A DNA stretch of 64,000 bases from the NCBI RefSeq assembly GCF_030464885.1, contig NZ_JALPRJ010000038.1, positions 23,870 to 87,869 on the forward strand. The letters run 5' to 3'. Each line of letters opens with the position of its first letter. Within the stretch, counting starts at the first letter, position 1. The notes beneath the pieces are model-generated. The model had not been told where the DNA came from. It did no database searches and saw only the letters and a program-made list of their open reading frames with translations. This DNA is from Caballeronia sp. SEWSISQ10-4 2 (GTDB taxonomy: Bacteria; Pseudomonadota; Gammaproteobacteria; Burkholderiales; Burkholderiaceae). Positions 9,507 through 18,341 of this stretch are shown here, piece by piece. Both the position numbers and the translations under genes were made by a program.

Positions 9507-9893
9507 TCAGGCGAGTAGCCCGTCTTCAACGCCCGCATGTTCTTCGTCGATACACCGGTCGATCATGCGCGATACGGCGTTGATATTGCCGACCATGATG
9601 ACCCGCGACTCCCCGCGATAAACCCGCACCGGCGCACGTTGCTCGGCCTGCGTATGCACCGACGCGCTCAGCGATACCCGGGCGAACGCCGGCTGCCGAG
9701 AGGGCAGGACCGGAACTTCGTCGAAGAGATCGCGGGTATCGGCCGGCTTTTGCGTCTTGCAAGAGATCAGCGCACGCAGATGCCGCAACCGGCCGAATTC
9801 ACGAAATTGCCGAAACGACAGGGGCGAGCGTGCAGCCGGTGCGAAAGATGCCGTTAAAAACGAGGCAGAAAACAGGCGGGCGAATCGTTCCAT
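9507..9893 (-). CDS. Hypothetical small secreted protein
   Basis: The ATG at 9893 is preceded by GGAGAAAC, and the first ~22 residues (MERFARLFSASFLTASFAPA) look like a signal peptide, giving a 128-residue protein with a probable mature periplasmic domain. The mature part is basic in its first half and ends in an acidic tail (CIDEEHAGVEDG). I do not recognise a family. A longer frame starts at 9953, but it adds residues before the signal peptide. It lies downstream of lexA on the same strand with 186 bases between, so co-transcription is possible. Confidence 0.5.
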   Translation of the reverse strand: MERFARLFSASFLTASFAPAARSPLSFRQFREFGRLRHLRALISCKTQKPADTRDLFDEVPVLPSRQPAFARVSLSASVHTQAEQRAPVRVYRGESRVIMVGNINAVSRMIDRCIDEEHAGVEDGLLA

Positions 9894-10079
9894 GATGTTT
9901 CTCCGTTGACAATAGGACGCGCGCCAGTTCATCGCGGCTGCGATGTCCGTCACGCTTTATAAGACCGGAATTCAACTGCAGCGCGGCTGGAAGCGGGAAC
10001 GCCCGCCACCGCACTGCATATCGGAAGAATCAAAAAACAGAAATCAAAACAGAATCAGCAACCGAAAACCTTGCGGAAA

Positions 10080-10736
10080 TCAAAGCTCGCCGGAACGAAT
10101 CAACCCAACTGCGATGCCTTCCAGCGCAAAGTCGTCGCTGCCTGATGCGACGAAAATATTCTCGTAGTCAGGATTCTCAGCGATCAGTTCAACGCCATCC
10201 GGACGACGTTTCCAGCGTTTCACCGTGACGTCGTCGCCCAGCCGCGCCACGACGATCTGCCCGTCCTTCGCCTCGTTTTTCTTCTGCACGGCGAGCAAAT
10301 CGCCGTCGAGGATGCCCGCGTCGCGCATGGAAAGACCACGCACCTTCAATAGATAGTCTGGTTTGCTGGAGAACAGTGCCGGATCGCAGGTGTAATGCTG
10401 CGAGATATGTTCCTGCGCGAGGATCGGGCTGCCAGCTGCCACGCGCCCGACCAGCGGCAAGGACAATTGCATGATGCTCGCATGCGGCAAAGTGAACTGA
10501 TGGGGTCCATCATCAGGGCCGCCCTGGCTCAACAAGCGAATGCCACGCGATGAACCCGCGGCCAGTTCGATCACCCCTTTACGCGCCAGCGCCCGAAGAT
10601 GCTCTTCGGCCGAATTGGCGGAGCTGAAACCGAGTTCCGCCGCGATCTCGGCGCGCGTGGGCGGAAACCCCGTGCGTTCGATAGCGCGCTGGATCAGTTC
10701 GAAAACCTCTTGCTGCCGCGCAGTCAGTTTGCTCAT
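10080..10736 (-). CDS. lexA: LexA SOS repressor
   Basis: A 218-residue LexA: an N-terminal winged-helix (KLTARQQEVFELI, GFPPTRAEIAAELGF) and a C-terminal S24 self-cleavage domain. The Ala-Gly cleavage site lies in VGRVAAGSP, the catalytic serine in RGLSMRDAGI and the lysine in VVARL/VTVKRW. RecA filaments trigger self-cleavage and release SOS genes. The ATG at 10736 matches the usual MxKLTARQQ start, but AAGGGG lies 18 bases before it and only 9 before an in-frame GTG at 10745, which may be the true start (adding three residues). Starts further upstream would overlap the two SOS boxes. Confidence 0.95.
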   Translation of the reverse strand: MSKLTARQQEVFELIQRAIERTGFPPTRAEIAAELGFSSANSAEEHLRALARKGVIELAAGSSRGIRLLSQGGPDDGPHQFTLPHASIMQLSLPLVGRVAAGSPILAQEHISQHYTCDPALFSSKPDYLLKVRGLSMRDAGILDGDLLAVQKKNEAKDGQIVVARLGDDVTVKRWKRRPDGVELIAENPDYENIFVASGSDDFALEGIAVGLIRSGEL

Positions 10737-10777
10737 TTTGGTCACGTGCTTTTGCCCCTTATATGGCAGGTCGTCCA

Positions 10778-10793
10778 CTGTATGGATGAACAG
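10778..10793 (-). promoter_or_regulatory. LexA (SOS) box 1 of lexA
   Basis: CTGT-N8-ACAG exactly (CTGTATGGATGAACAG), about 40 bases upstream of the lexA start. With the second box it indicates autorepression of lexA. Confidence 0.9.
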
Positions 10794-10797
10794 ATGC

Positions 10798-10813
10798 CTG
10801 TAGTTTTATACAG
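10798..10813 (-). promoter_or_regulatory. LexA (SOS) box 2 of lexA
   Basis: CTGTAGTTTTATACAG, again CTGT-N8-ACAG, four bases from box 1 and extended by TA on one side as in the E. coli consensus. The centre-to-centre distance is 20 bp, about two helical turns, so two LexA dimers could bind the same face. Confidence 0.9.
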
Positions 10814-10953
10814 TATTCGGCGCTTTTCAAGCTTTACTTTAAGTTCGACGTCGTCGGAACCACACAGAAGGGGAAAACATGGTGCTCCAACGCCTGTTTG
10901 ATGGCCGCAACGCCGCTTCCAGCGGTCATTAGCACTTTTTCATCTAAAAGAAT

Positions 10954-10968
10954 GAATAACAATTATTT
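10954..10968 (+). promoter_or_regulatory. Candidate CysB-type operator upstream of sbp
   Basis: An A/T-rich island holds GAATAA (10954-10959), three bases, then TTATTT (10963-10968). This is an inverted pair resembling the TTATTC half-sites known for CysB. It lies about 60-75 bases before the sbp start, where an activator would bind. Read by eye only. Confidence 0.45.
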
Positions 10969-11029
10969 TTAATAATGAAAGCCCGTCGATAGACTCGGTT
11001 CCTCAAACACATAAGACGGAGAACGGGGA

Positions 11030-12067
11030 ATGCGGAGTCGGAATTCGGGGTGGGGCGCACGCGCAAGAAAGCTATTCGCGATGGCCGTGATCGGGGCGGC
11101 ATCGGGCGTGGGTTTAATCACGCAGGCACACGCCGACACAGCGTTCCTCAACGTGTCATACGACCCGACGCGCGAGTTGTATCAAGAATTCAATCAGGCG
11201 TTCGGCAAGAAATGGAAGGCTGAAACTGGCGAAACCGTCACGTTCAAACAGTCGCACGGCGGCTCGGGCGGTCAGGCACGCTCGGTCCTGGATGGTTTGC
11301 AGGCCGATGTGGTGACCTTGGCGCTGGCCTACGACATCGATGCGCTGGCAGCCAAGGGGCTGGTAGCCCAGGACTGGCAGAAGCGCTTGTCGGACAACGC
11401 GTCGCCGTACACATCGACGATCGTGTTCTTGGTGCGAAAAGGTAACCCGAAGCAGATCAAGGACTGGCCGGACCTGCTCAAGCCGGGCGTGTCCATCGTG
11501 ACGCCGAATCCGAAGACATCGGGCGGGGCGCGCTGGAATTACCTCGCAGCATGGGCGTATGCGGAACATCTGCCCGGCGGCAATGCGACGACCGCCAAGG
11601 ATTTCGTGACCAGGCTCTATAAGAATGCCGGCGTGCTGGATTCCGGCGCGCGGGGCGCTACGACGAGTTTCGTGCAGCGTGGTCAGGGCGACGTGCTGAT
11701 CGCTTGGGAAAACGAGGCGTTTTTGTCGCTGAAGGAATTCGGATCGGACAAATTCGAGATCGTGGTGCCGTCGGTGAGCATCCTGGCTGAGCCGCCGGTT
11801 GCAGTCGTCGACAGGGTGGTCGATCGCCATGGCACCCGCAAGCTGGCCGAGGCGTATCTCAAGTATTTGTACAGCGAGGAAGGTCAGGAAATCGCGGCGC
11901 GCAACTTCTATCGGCCGCGTTCGACGGCAGTGCCCGCCGCGCTGACGAAGCAGTTCCCGAAGATCAAGCTCTACACCATCGACGATTCATTCGGTGGCTG
12001 GACCAAGGCGCAAAAGACGCATTTCGCCGATGGCGGTGTGTTCGATTCGATCTATCAGCCGCAGTAA
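11030..12067 (+). CDS. sbp: Periplasmic sulfate-binding protein
   Basis: A 345-residue substrate-binding protein with a signal peptide ending at A-H-A (residue 35) before DTAFLNVSYDPTRELY, the typical start of mature Sbp/CysP proteins. The sulfate-site segments QSHGGSGGQARSV and NPKTSGGARWNYLA are conserved. It captures sulfate (or thiosulfate) and hands it to CysT-CysW-CysA, encoded directly downstream. A clear ribosome binding site (ACGGAGAACGGGGA) precedes the ATG. Expected to be induced by sulfur limitation through a CysB-type regulator, one of which is encoded at the end of this cluster. Confidence 0.93.
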   Translation: MRSRNSGWGARARKLFAMAVIGAASGVGLITQAHADTAFLNVSYDPTRELYQEFNQAFGKKWKAETGETVTFKQSHGGSGGQARSVLDGLQADVVTLALAYDIDALAAKGLVAQDWQKRLSDNASPYTSTIVFLVRKGNPKQIKDWPDLLKPGVSIVTPNPKTSGGARWNYLAAWAYAEHLPGGNATTAKDFVTRLYKNAGVLDSGARGATTSFVQRGQGDVLIAWENEAFLSLKEFGSDKFEIVVPSVSILAEPPVAVVDRVVDRHGTRKLAEAYLKYLYSEEGQEIAARNFYRPRSTAVPAALTKQFPKIKLYTIDDSFGGWTKAQKTHFADGGVFDSIYQPQ

Positions 12068-12234
12068 GCACGGTGGCATGAAAGACAGCATCGCCGGCGC
12101 CGAAGCGCTCGCGGTGCTGTAGTCGTAAAGAAGCTTGAAATTACACTACGGCCGCGTCAGACGGCCAGAAACCAACCCGAAGTTTGACCCCGAAGCGCCG
12201 TCCCCGCGGCGCCACGGAACTGGATGATTCACGC

Positions 12235-13131
12235 ATGACGACTTTCACTTTCCGCAAGCCCAGCGCACTGCCGGGCTTCGGCCTGACGCTCGGCATCACG
12301 GTGGCGTATTTGAGCCTCGTGGTGCTGATCCCGCTCGCCGCGACGTTCGCCAAGACAGCCACGCTCGACTGGGCGACGTTCGTGCGCGCGGTCACGGCGC
12401 CGCGCGTGCTGGCGTCGTATCGGCTGACGTTTACTGCTGCGCTCGGCGGCGCGCTGATCAATGCGGTGTTCGGCTTCCTGGTGGCGTGGGTGCTGGTGCG
12501 CTACACGTTCCCGTTCAAGCGCGTGGTGGATGCGGTCGTCGATCTGCCATTTGCTTTACCGACTTCCGTTGCCGGCATCGCGCTCGCGGCGGTGTATGCG
12601 CCGAACGGCTGGATCGGCCAGTTTCTCGCACCGCTCGGGCTCAAGGTGGCGTTCACTCCGTTGGGCGTGCTCGTGGCGCTGACGTTCATCGGCTTGCCGT
12701 TTGTCGTGCGCACCGTGCAGCCCGTGCTGGAAGATTTCGAGCGCGAGCAGGAAGAAGCGGCCGCGTGCCTTGGCGCCACGCGCTGGCTGACGTTTCGCCG
12801 CGTCGTGTTGCCGTCGTTGTTTCCCGCGCTTTTGACGGGTTTTGCGCTCGCGTTCGCGCGTGCGCTGGGCGAATACGGGTCGGTGATTTTCATCGCGGGC
12901 AATGTGCCGATGAAGTCGGAAATCACCTCGCTGCTGATCATCACGAAGCTTGAGCAATATGACTACGCCGGGGCGACCGCAATCGCCGTGGTGATGCTGT
13001 GCGTGTCGTTCCTGATGCTGCTGCTGATCAATACGCTGCAATGGTTCCTGCAGCGGCGCACCAGCCGCAGCGGGGCAGGGCCCGCGCCCGCTTCGGCCGG
13101 TGCGCTGCATATCGATGGGGCGAAAGCATGA
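12235..13131 (+). CDS. cysT: Sulfate ABC transporter permease CysT (CysU)
   Basis: A 298-residue inner-membrane protein of the BPD-type permease family with six hydrophobic spans. The EAA-type cytoplasmic loop EEAAACLGATRWLTFRRVVLP contacts the ATPase, and GEYGSVIFIAGNVPMKSEI is diagnostic of CysT. The ATG at 12235 (MTTFTFRKPS) is chosen because the upstream in-frame codons from 12184 are not conserved. It pairs with CysW to form the channel. Its stop codon overlaps the cysW start by four bases, indicating translational coupling. Confidence 0.93.
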   Translation: MTTFTFRKPSALPGFGLTLGITVAYLSLVVLIPLAATFAKTATLDWATFVRAVTAPRVLASYRLTFTAALGGALINAVFGFLVAWVLVRYTFPFKRVVDAVVDLPFALPTSVAGIALAAVYAPNGWIGQFLAPLGLKVAFTPLGVLVALTFIGLPFVVRTVQPVLEDFEREQEEAAACLGATRWLTFRRVVLPSLFPALLTGFALAFARALGEYGSVIFIAGNVPMKSEITSLLIITKLEQYDYAGATAIAVVMLCVSFLMLLLINTLQWFLQRRTSRSGAGPAPASAGALHIDGAKA

Positions 13132-14063
13132 GCACGGTTAACCCTAAAGCAGTGGGTGTCGCGGCTTCGCGCCCGATCGAACATAAGCTCGATCCGGTCA
13201 CCGAGTCGCGCGCCGTGCGCTGGATTCTGACCGCCATCGCACTGATTTTTCTCGCGCTATTTCTCGTGGTGCCGCTGGCTGCCGTGTTTGCACAGGCTTT
13301 CGCGAAGGGCGTGGCGTATTACTTCGATTCGCTCAAGGATCCCGACGCGTGGTCCGCCATCAAGCTCACGCTGATCACCGCAGCCATCGCGGTGCCGCTG
13401 AACGTGGTGTTCGGGCTGACGGCGTCGTGGTGTATCGCCAAGTTTGAATTTCGCGGCAAGGCCTTTCTGACCACACTGATCGACTTGCCGTTCTCGGTCT
13501 CGCCGGTCGTCTCGGGCCTGATCTACGTGCTGATGTTTGGCGCCCAAGGCTGGTTCGGACCGTGGCTCATCGACCACGACGTACAGATCATCTTCGCCGT
13601 GCCCGGCATCGTGCTCGCGACGATCTTCGTCACGTTCCCGTTCGTTGCCCGCGAATTGATTCCGCTGATGCAGGCGCAAGGCAACGACGAGGAAGAAGCG
13701 GCGCACGTGCTCGGCGCGTCCGGCTGGCAGATCTTTCGCCGCGTGACGCTGCCGAACGTGAAGTGGGGTTTGCTTTACGGCGTGATTCTCTGCAACGCGC
13801 GCGCTATGGGCGAGTTTGGCGCGGTATCGGTGGTATCGGGCCATATTCGCGGACAGACCGACACCATGCCGCTGCACGTCGAAATTCTCTACAACGAATA
13901 CAACTTCTCGGCCGCGTTCGCCGTGGCCTCACTGCTGGCGCTGCTCGCGCTCGTCACGCTGGGCCTCAAGCTGCTCGCCGAAAACCGCATGGCGCAATCG
14001 ATAGAAGCCGCGCAAGCCCGGCCCGCCGATGTGCCCGCTGCGTCAGTGTCAATCCAGAACTAG
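13128..14063 (+). CDS. cysW: Sulfate ABC transporter permease CysW
   Basis: A 311-residue BPD-type permease with six spans, the loop EEEAAHVLGASGWQIFRRVTLP and the CysW-specific GEFGAVSVVSGHIRGQTDT. The start ATG overlaps the cysT stop (ATGA); the frame is open upstream to 12999, but that part overlaps cysT. It forms the second half of the sulfate channel. cysA follows after 15 bases. Confidence 0.93.
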   Translation: MSTVNPKAVGVAASRPIEHKLDPVTESRAVRWILTAIALIFLALFLVVPLAAVFAQAFAKGVAYYFDSLKDPDAWSAIKLTLITAAIAVPLNVVFGLTASWCIAKFEFRGKAFLTTLIDLPFSVSPVVSGLIYVLMFGAQGWFGPWLIDHDVQIIFAVPGIVLATIFVTFPFVARELIPLMQAQGNDEEEAAHVLGASGWQIFRRVTLPNVKWGLLYGVILCNARAMGEFGAVSVVSGHIRGQTDTMPLHVEILYNEYNFSAAFAVASLLALLALVTLGLKLLAENRMAQSIEAAQARPADVPAASVSIQN

Positions 14064-14078
14064 AAGGCGAAGATCACC

Positions 14079-15137
14079 ATGAGCATCATCGTTCGCAATT
14101 TGCAGAAGCGTTTTGGCGATTTCGTCGCGCTGGACAACGTCTCGCTCGATTTTCCGGCGGGTGAACTCGTCGCGTTGCTCGGACCGTCGGGCTGTGGCAA
14201 GACCACGCTGCTGCGCGTGATCGCGGGGCTGGAATACGCGGACGCCGGTTCGGTCGTGCTGAACGGCGAGGACGTGGCGGCCGTGGGCGCTCGCGAAAGG
14301 CAGGTCGGTTTCGTGTTCCAGCACTACGCGCTGTTCCGTCACATGACGGTGTTCGAGAACGTGGCGTTCGGCTTGCGCGTGAAACCGCGCAAGGAGCGGC
14401 CGTCTGAAGCGGTGATCCGCGAAAAAGTGCATGAATTGCTGAAGCTGGTGCAGCTCGACTGGCTGGCGCAACGGTTTCCGTCGGAACTCTCGGGTGGACA
14501 GCGGCAGCGGATCGCATTGGCCCGGGCGCTCGCCGTCGAACCGAAAGTGCTGCTGCTCGACGAACCGTTCGGTGCACTCGATGCCAAGGTCCGCAAGGAA
14601 CTGCGTAGCTGGTTGCGTCGCCTGCACGACGATTTGCATATCTCCACTATTTTCGTGACCCATGATCAGGAAGAAGCGCTTGAAGTCGCGGACCGGATCG
14701 TGGTGCTCAATCGTGGACATGTGGAGCAGGTCGGCAGCCCGCAAGATGTCTACGATCATCCGCAGACGTCGTTTGTGTACGAGTTCCTGGGCGCGGCAAA
14801 CCGGCTCAAAGGCAGCGTGGATGCAAACGGTTTTGTGGCGCAAGGCGCAGCACAACCGATCGCCACTGAAGCGAATTTCGCGGGCCCGGCCGTGGCCTAC
14901 GTCCGGCCGCACGACCTCACGCTGTTCCCGACGGCTAGCGGTCATCGCGATGGCATCGTGGTCGATGTCCGGCGCGTCGTGACGCTGGGCGGTTCGGTGC
15001 GCGTGGATCTGGAGGGCGCTGAAGGTAATGTGCTCGAAGCAGAACTGGATCGCGAAACCTGGCGTGGATTGAACCTGAATATCGGCGATGGCGTGACTGC
15101 CGTACCGCGCGTCCTGCGCGTGTTTCCGGCGCATTAA
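14079..15137 (+). CDS. cysA: Sulfate/thiosulfate ABC transporter ATP-binding protein CysA
   Basis: A 352-residue ATPase: Walker A GPSGCGKT (residues 35-42), signature LSGGQRQR, Walker B LLLDEPFGALD, and a C-terminal TOBE-like regulatory domain (from about residue 240). It powers sulfate uptake through CysT/CysW. It is the last transporter gene of the operon and is followed after 24 bases by the regulator gene, which shares its direction and could be on the same message. Confidence 0.93.
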   Translation: MSIIVRNLQKRFGDFVALDNVSLDFPAGELVALLGPSGCGKTTLLRVIAGLEYADAGSVVLNGEDVAAVGARERQVGFVFQHYALFRHMTVFENVAFGLRVKPRKERPSEAVIREKVHELLKLVQLDWLAQRFPSELSGGQRQRIALARALAVEPKVLLLDEPFGALDAKVRKELRSWLRRLHDDLHISTIFVTHDQEEALEVADRIVVLNRGHVEQVGSPQDVYDHPQTSFVYEFLGAANRLKGSVDANGFVAQGAAQPIATEANFAGPAVAYVRPHDLTLFPTASGHRDGIVVDVRRVVTLGGSVRVDLEGAEGNVLEAELDRETWRGLNLNIGDGVTAVPRVLRVFPAH

Positions 15138-15161
15138 GAATACTCAAGAAGAGAGGCTGAC

Positions 15162-16088
15162 ATGAACTTCCAGCAATTGCGTTTCGTGCGTGAAGCCGTC
15201 CGGCAGAACATGAATCTGACCGAGGTCGCGAACGTGCTTTATACGTCGCAGTCGGGTGTATCGAAGCAGATCAAGGATCTCGAGGACGAACTCGGCGTCG
15301 ACATTTTCATTCGACGCGGCAAGCGCCTGACAGGCCTGACCGAGCCGGGCAAGGAAGTGCATCAGGTGATCGAGCGCATGCTGCTCGACGCCGAGAATCT
15401 GCGTCGCGTTGCCCGCCAGTTCGCCGATCAGGACAACGGCCATCTGGTCGTGGCGACGACTCACACGCAGGCGCGTTATGCGTTGCCCAAAGTGATTCGC
15501 CAATTCACCGAGGTGTTCCCGAAAGTCCATCTCGCACTGCGCCAGGGCAGTCCGCAACAGATCGCGCAGATGATCATCAATGGCGAGGCGGATATCGGCA
15601 TCTCGACGGAAGCGCTCGACCGTTATCCGGATATCGTCACGTTCCCTTGCTATTCGTGGCATCACACGGTGGTTGTGCCGAAGGGGCATCCGCTCGTTGG
15701 CCGTGAAAACCTCACGCTCGATGAAATCGCCGAATATCCGATCGTCACCTACGATCACGATTTCACCGGCCGTTCGCACGTCGACCAGGCGTTCGCGAAA
15801 GTGGGCGCGCTGCCGGACGTGGTGCTGACCGCTATCGACGCCGACGTGATCAAGACGTACGTTGAGCTGGGCATGGGTATCGGCATCGTGGCGGCGATGG
15901 CCTTCGACGAGAAGCGCGATACCGAACTCGTCGCGCTCGATACGCAGCATCTGTTCGAAGCCAGCACCACGCGCGTGGGCTTGCGCAAGGGCGCTTTCCT
16001 CAGGGCGTACGCGTACCGGTTGATCGAGATGTTCGCACCGCAACTCGACGAAGCGCAGATCGCGGCGCAATTGCGGGAAGCCGCTTAG
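15162..16088 (+). CDS. cysB: CysB-family LysR regulator of sulfur assimilation
   Basis: A 308-residue LysR regulator. The N-terminal helix-turn-helix reads MNFQQLRFVREAVRQNMNL, then ANVLYTSQSGVSKQIKDLE, the exact style of CysB and Cbl. The effector domain contains TTHTQARYALP, known in CysB as the sulfate/O-acetylserine pocket region. CysB activates sulfate uptake and reduction genes when N-acetylserine accumulates and sulfide is low. Location at the end of the sbp-cysTWA cluster supports this role. CysB and its paralogue Cbl cannot be separated with certainty by eye. Confidence 0.9.
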   Translation: MNFQQLRFVREAVRQNMNLTEVANVLYTSQSGVSKQIKDLEDELGVDIFIRRGKRLTGLTEPGKEVHQVIERMLLDAENLRRVARQFADQDNGHLVVATTHTQARYALPKVIRQFTEVFPKVHLALRQGSPQQIAQMIINGEADIGISTEALDRYPDIVTFPCYSWHHTVVVPKGHPLVGRENLTLDEIAEYPIVTYDHDFTGRSHVDQAFAKVGALPDVVLTAIDADVIKTYVELGMGIGIVAAMAFDEKRDTELVALDTQHLFEASTTRVGLRKGAFLRAYAYRLIEMFAPQLDEAQIAAQLREAA

Positions 16089-16124
16089 AGACCGGCCAGC
16101 CGCCGCTCCGCTACAATTGCGGCC

Positions 16125-17129
16125 ATGAACTCTTCACACACTTCATTGCCGCGGATCGCCGTGCTGGCCACCGGCGGAACCATCGCGGGCGAGGCCGGCG
16201 ATGCCGCGAAAACCTCGGGCTACAAAGCGGGCGTAGTCGGCGTCGATAAATTGCTCGGCGCCGTGCCGTTGCTGTCGCAAGTCGCGCGGATTCAGTCGGA
16301 GCAGGTCGCGAGCATCGACAGCAAGGACATGACGCCGGCGCTGTGGGCCACGTTGTGCGCGCGCGTGAACGCGCTGCTGGCGCAGGACGATATCGATGGA
16401 ATCGTCATCACGCACGGCACGGATACGCTCGAGGAAACGGCGTACCTGCTGCATCTGACCGTTAAAAGCGAGAAGCCGGTCGTACTGACGGCCGCCATGC
16501 GCCCGGCAACGGCTTTATCCGCCGACGGCCCGCTGAATCTTTTAAATGCGGCGACGGTCGCGGCGAGCCGGGCATCGTGGAAGCAGGGCGTGCTGGTCGC
16601 GTTCAACAACCAGATCCATTGCGCTCGCGACGTAACCAAGACGAGCACCTATGCCGTCGATGCCTTCAGGTCACCCGAAGGCGGTGCGCTCGGCTGGGTG
16701 CAGGACGGACAGGTGGAATTCCAGCGCTCGGTGGTGAGGCCGCATACGTTGCGGAGCCCGTTCCAGATAAGCGCCGAGCCGCCGGCGGTCGAGATCGTGA
16801 CGAGTTACGCGGGGGCGTCGCGAGCGGCTATCGATGCGTTCGTGGCTGCCGGTGTCAAAGGCCTGGTGATCGCAGGGACGGGCAACGGCTCGATTTATTC
16901 GGCGCTGCAGCAAGCCCTCGCCGATGCCGTCAAGCAAGGCGTGGCGGTCGTGCGGTCGTCACGGGTGGGCGCCGGGCACGTGATGCGCAACGGCGCCGCG
17001 CCGGACGATGCACTTGGCTCGATTACGGCGGGCGCTTTGAATCCGTACAAGGCGCGCGTGCTGCTGATGCTGGCGCTGGCGGCGGGCACCACACCGGCGG
17101 ACCTGCAACACGTGTTCGATACGTACTGA
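16125..17129 (+). CDS. L-asparaginase family amidohydrolase
   Basis: A 334-residue asparaginase/glutaminase-type enzyme. The first catalytic threonine lies in VLATGGTIAGE (residues 13-23), and the second site HGTDTLEETAY (H97-D100) holds the Thr-Asp pair. AMRPATALSADGPLNLL is the third signature. It hydrolyses asparagine to aspartate and ammonia. No clear signal peptide is seen, so a cytoplasmic location is likely even though the sequence resembles type II enzymes. No ribosome binding site is obvious before the ATG at 16125. Confidence 0.9.
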   Translation: MNSSHTSLPRIAVLATGGTIAGEAGDAAKTSGYKAGVVGVDKLLGAVPLLSQVARIQSEQVASIDSKDMTPALWATLCARVNALLAQDDIDGIVITHGTDTLEETAYLLHLTVKSEKPVVLTAAMRPATALSADGPLNLLNAATVAASRASWKQGVLVAFNNQIHCARDVTKTSTYAVDAFRSPEGGALGWVQDGQVEFQRSVVRPHTLRSPFQISAEPPAVEIVTSYAGASRAAIDAFVAAGVKGLVIAGTGNGSIYSALQQALADAVKQGVAVVRSSRVGAGHVMRNGAAPDDALGSITAGALNPYKARVLLMLALAAGTTPADLQHVFDTY

Positions 17130-17160
17130 CGGAAGAGAAACGCTGGGCCTTGGCTACCGC

Positions 17161-17619
17161 TCACCCCAGCATCTTCCGATACTGCACGAACCCCGACCGG
17201 TCCGCGATGCGGTCATACAATTGCATCGCATCGGTATTGGTCTCGTGGGTCAGCCACCAGACCCGCGAGCATTGCGCTTCTTCGGCCTTGGCATAGACGT
17301 GCTCGATGAGCTTGCGTCCGATTCCCGCGCCGCGAGTATCGCTCTCCACGAACAGATCCTGCAGATAACAATAGTCGCCGGTGGTCCAGCACGACCGATG
17401 CATGATCCAGTGCACCATTCCGACTACACGCCCGTCCATGACCGCTACCGCGCCGAACACCGGTTCTGCCGGATCGAGCATTCGCCCCCACGTGCGCCGC
17501 GTGGTATCCATGGGGATGTCGGTCTTGTAGAAGGCCTGATAGCCGCGCCATAGCGTCAACCACGCATCAAAATCAGCAACGGCCACCGATCTGATCTGAA
17601 GAGAGGTTGTTGATGTCAT
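17161..17619 (-). CDS. GNAT family N-acetyltransferase
   Basis: A 152-residue single GNAT domain. The acetyl-CoA binding motif A is LQDLFVESDTRGAGIGRKLIEHV (read as L-V-x6-R-G-x-G-I-G). The C-terminal motif B carries QLYDRIADRSGFVQYRKML, with the usual aromatic residues. Substrate unknown; the sequence resembles acetyltransferases acting on amines or amino acids. Convergent with the asparaginase gene, 31 bases apart. Confidence 0.88.
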   Translation of the reverse strand: MTSTTSLQIRSVAVADFDAWLTLWRGYQAFYKTDIPMDTTRRTWGRMLDPAEPVFGAVAVMDGRVVGMVHWIMHRSCWTTGDYCYLQDLFVESDTRGAGIGRKLIEHVYAKAEEAQCSRVWWLTHETNTDAMQLYDRIADRSGFVQYRKMLG

Positions 17620-17784
17620 GGTCGTCCTTGTATTGGCGTGTGTTGGGATGGTGCGAAATGGTGAAGGAGATCATAGAGTGCCTTCGCCAAGCCCAAAAGA
17701 GCCAGCCTGGATCATTTGCAAGGAGCCACGCGAGGGTTGTCGTTCGACCAGGGCATATCAAACCCTTCGAAATCCCACGCAACA

Positions 17785-17810
17785 AAAACGCGACCCTCGA
17801 GTCGCGTTTT
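17785..17810. terminator. Intrinsic terminator between kbp-like and GNAT genes
   Basis: AAAACGCGAC (17785-17794) pairs with GTCGCGTTTT (17801-17810) around a six-base loop. T-runs exist in both directions, so it probably ends the leftward message of the BON-LysM gene. Confidence 0.75.
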
Positions 17811-17840
17811 TATTCAACAGTTCAACCATTCAACCGGTCT

Positions 17841-18341
17841 TCAAGCCACGGCGGGAATCCGCAGGACCTGTCCCGGATAAATCTTGTCCGGGCTCTTGAG
17901 CATCGGCTTGTTGGCCTCGAAGATCATGTCGTTCTTCGCACCGTTGCCGTAGTACTTGTCGGCGATCTTCCAGAGGTTGTCGCCGGAAACCATGGTATGG
18001 AATTGCGAAACGGGCGTGGGGTTCAGCACGGTTAGTCGATCGTCGACCTTGTCCACGTGTTGCACATTACCTGCTGCCACGAGGATCTTTTCCTTGGTCG
18101 CCTGATCGGCTGCCTGGCCGCTGACCGTGACCGTGTGCGACGCACCGTCGAAGCTGATTTGGAGGTTGTCGGCGTTCAAGCCTTGCGAACGAACGTAGGT
18201 AGCGATGGCGTCGCCGGCTGTTTTGTTCAACGCTGCGATATTGGGCGGCGGTGTAGTGCCAGCGGGCGCTGCCTTTGCTGTCGTCGATACGGCGCCAAAC
18301 AATTTCTCGCCTGCTTCCCTGATGAAACTGAACATGCCCAT
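17841..18341 (-). CDS. kbp: BON-LysM protein, Kbp/YgaU-like potassium-binding protein
   Basis: A 166-residue protein with an N-terminal MGMFSFIREAGEKLFG segment, a BON domain (about 45-105) and a C-terminal LysM domain (about 112-165). The end, IFEANKPMLKSPDKIYPGQ, is identical or nearly so to E. coli Kbp (YgaU), a cytoplasmic K+ sensor that supports growth at high external potassium and is induced by osmotic stress. The protein lacks a signal peptide, as Kbp does. It is single-gene and preceded by two hairpins in its leader. Confidence 0.9.
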   Translation of the reverse strand: MGMFSFIREAGEKLFGAVSTTAKAAPAGTTPPPNIAALNKTAGDAIATYVRSQGLNADNLQISFDGASHTVTVSGQAADQATKEKILVAAGNVQHVDKVDDRLTVLNPTPVSQFHTMVSGDNLWKIADKYYGNGAKNDMIFEANKPMLKSPDKIYPGQVLRIPAVA

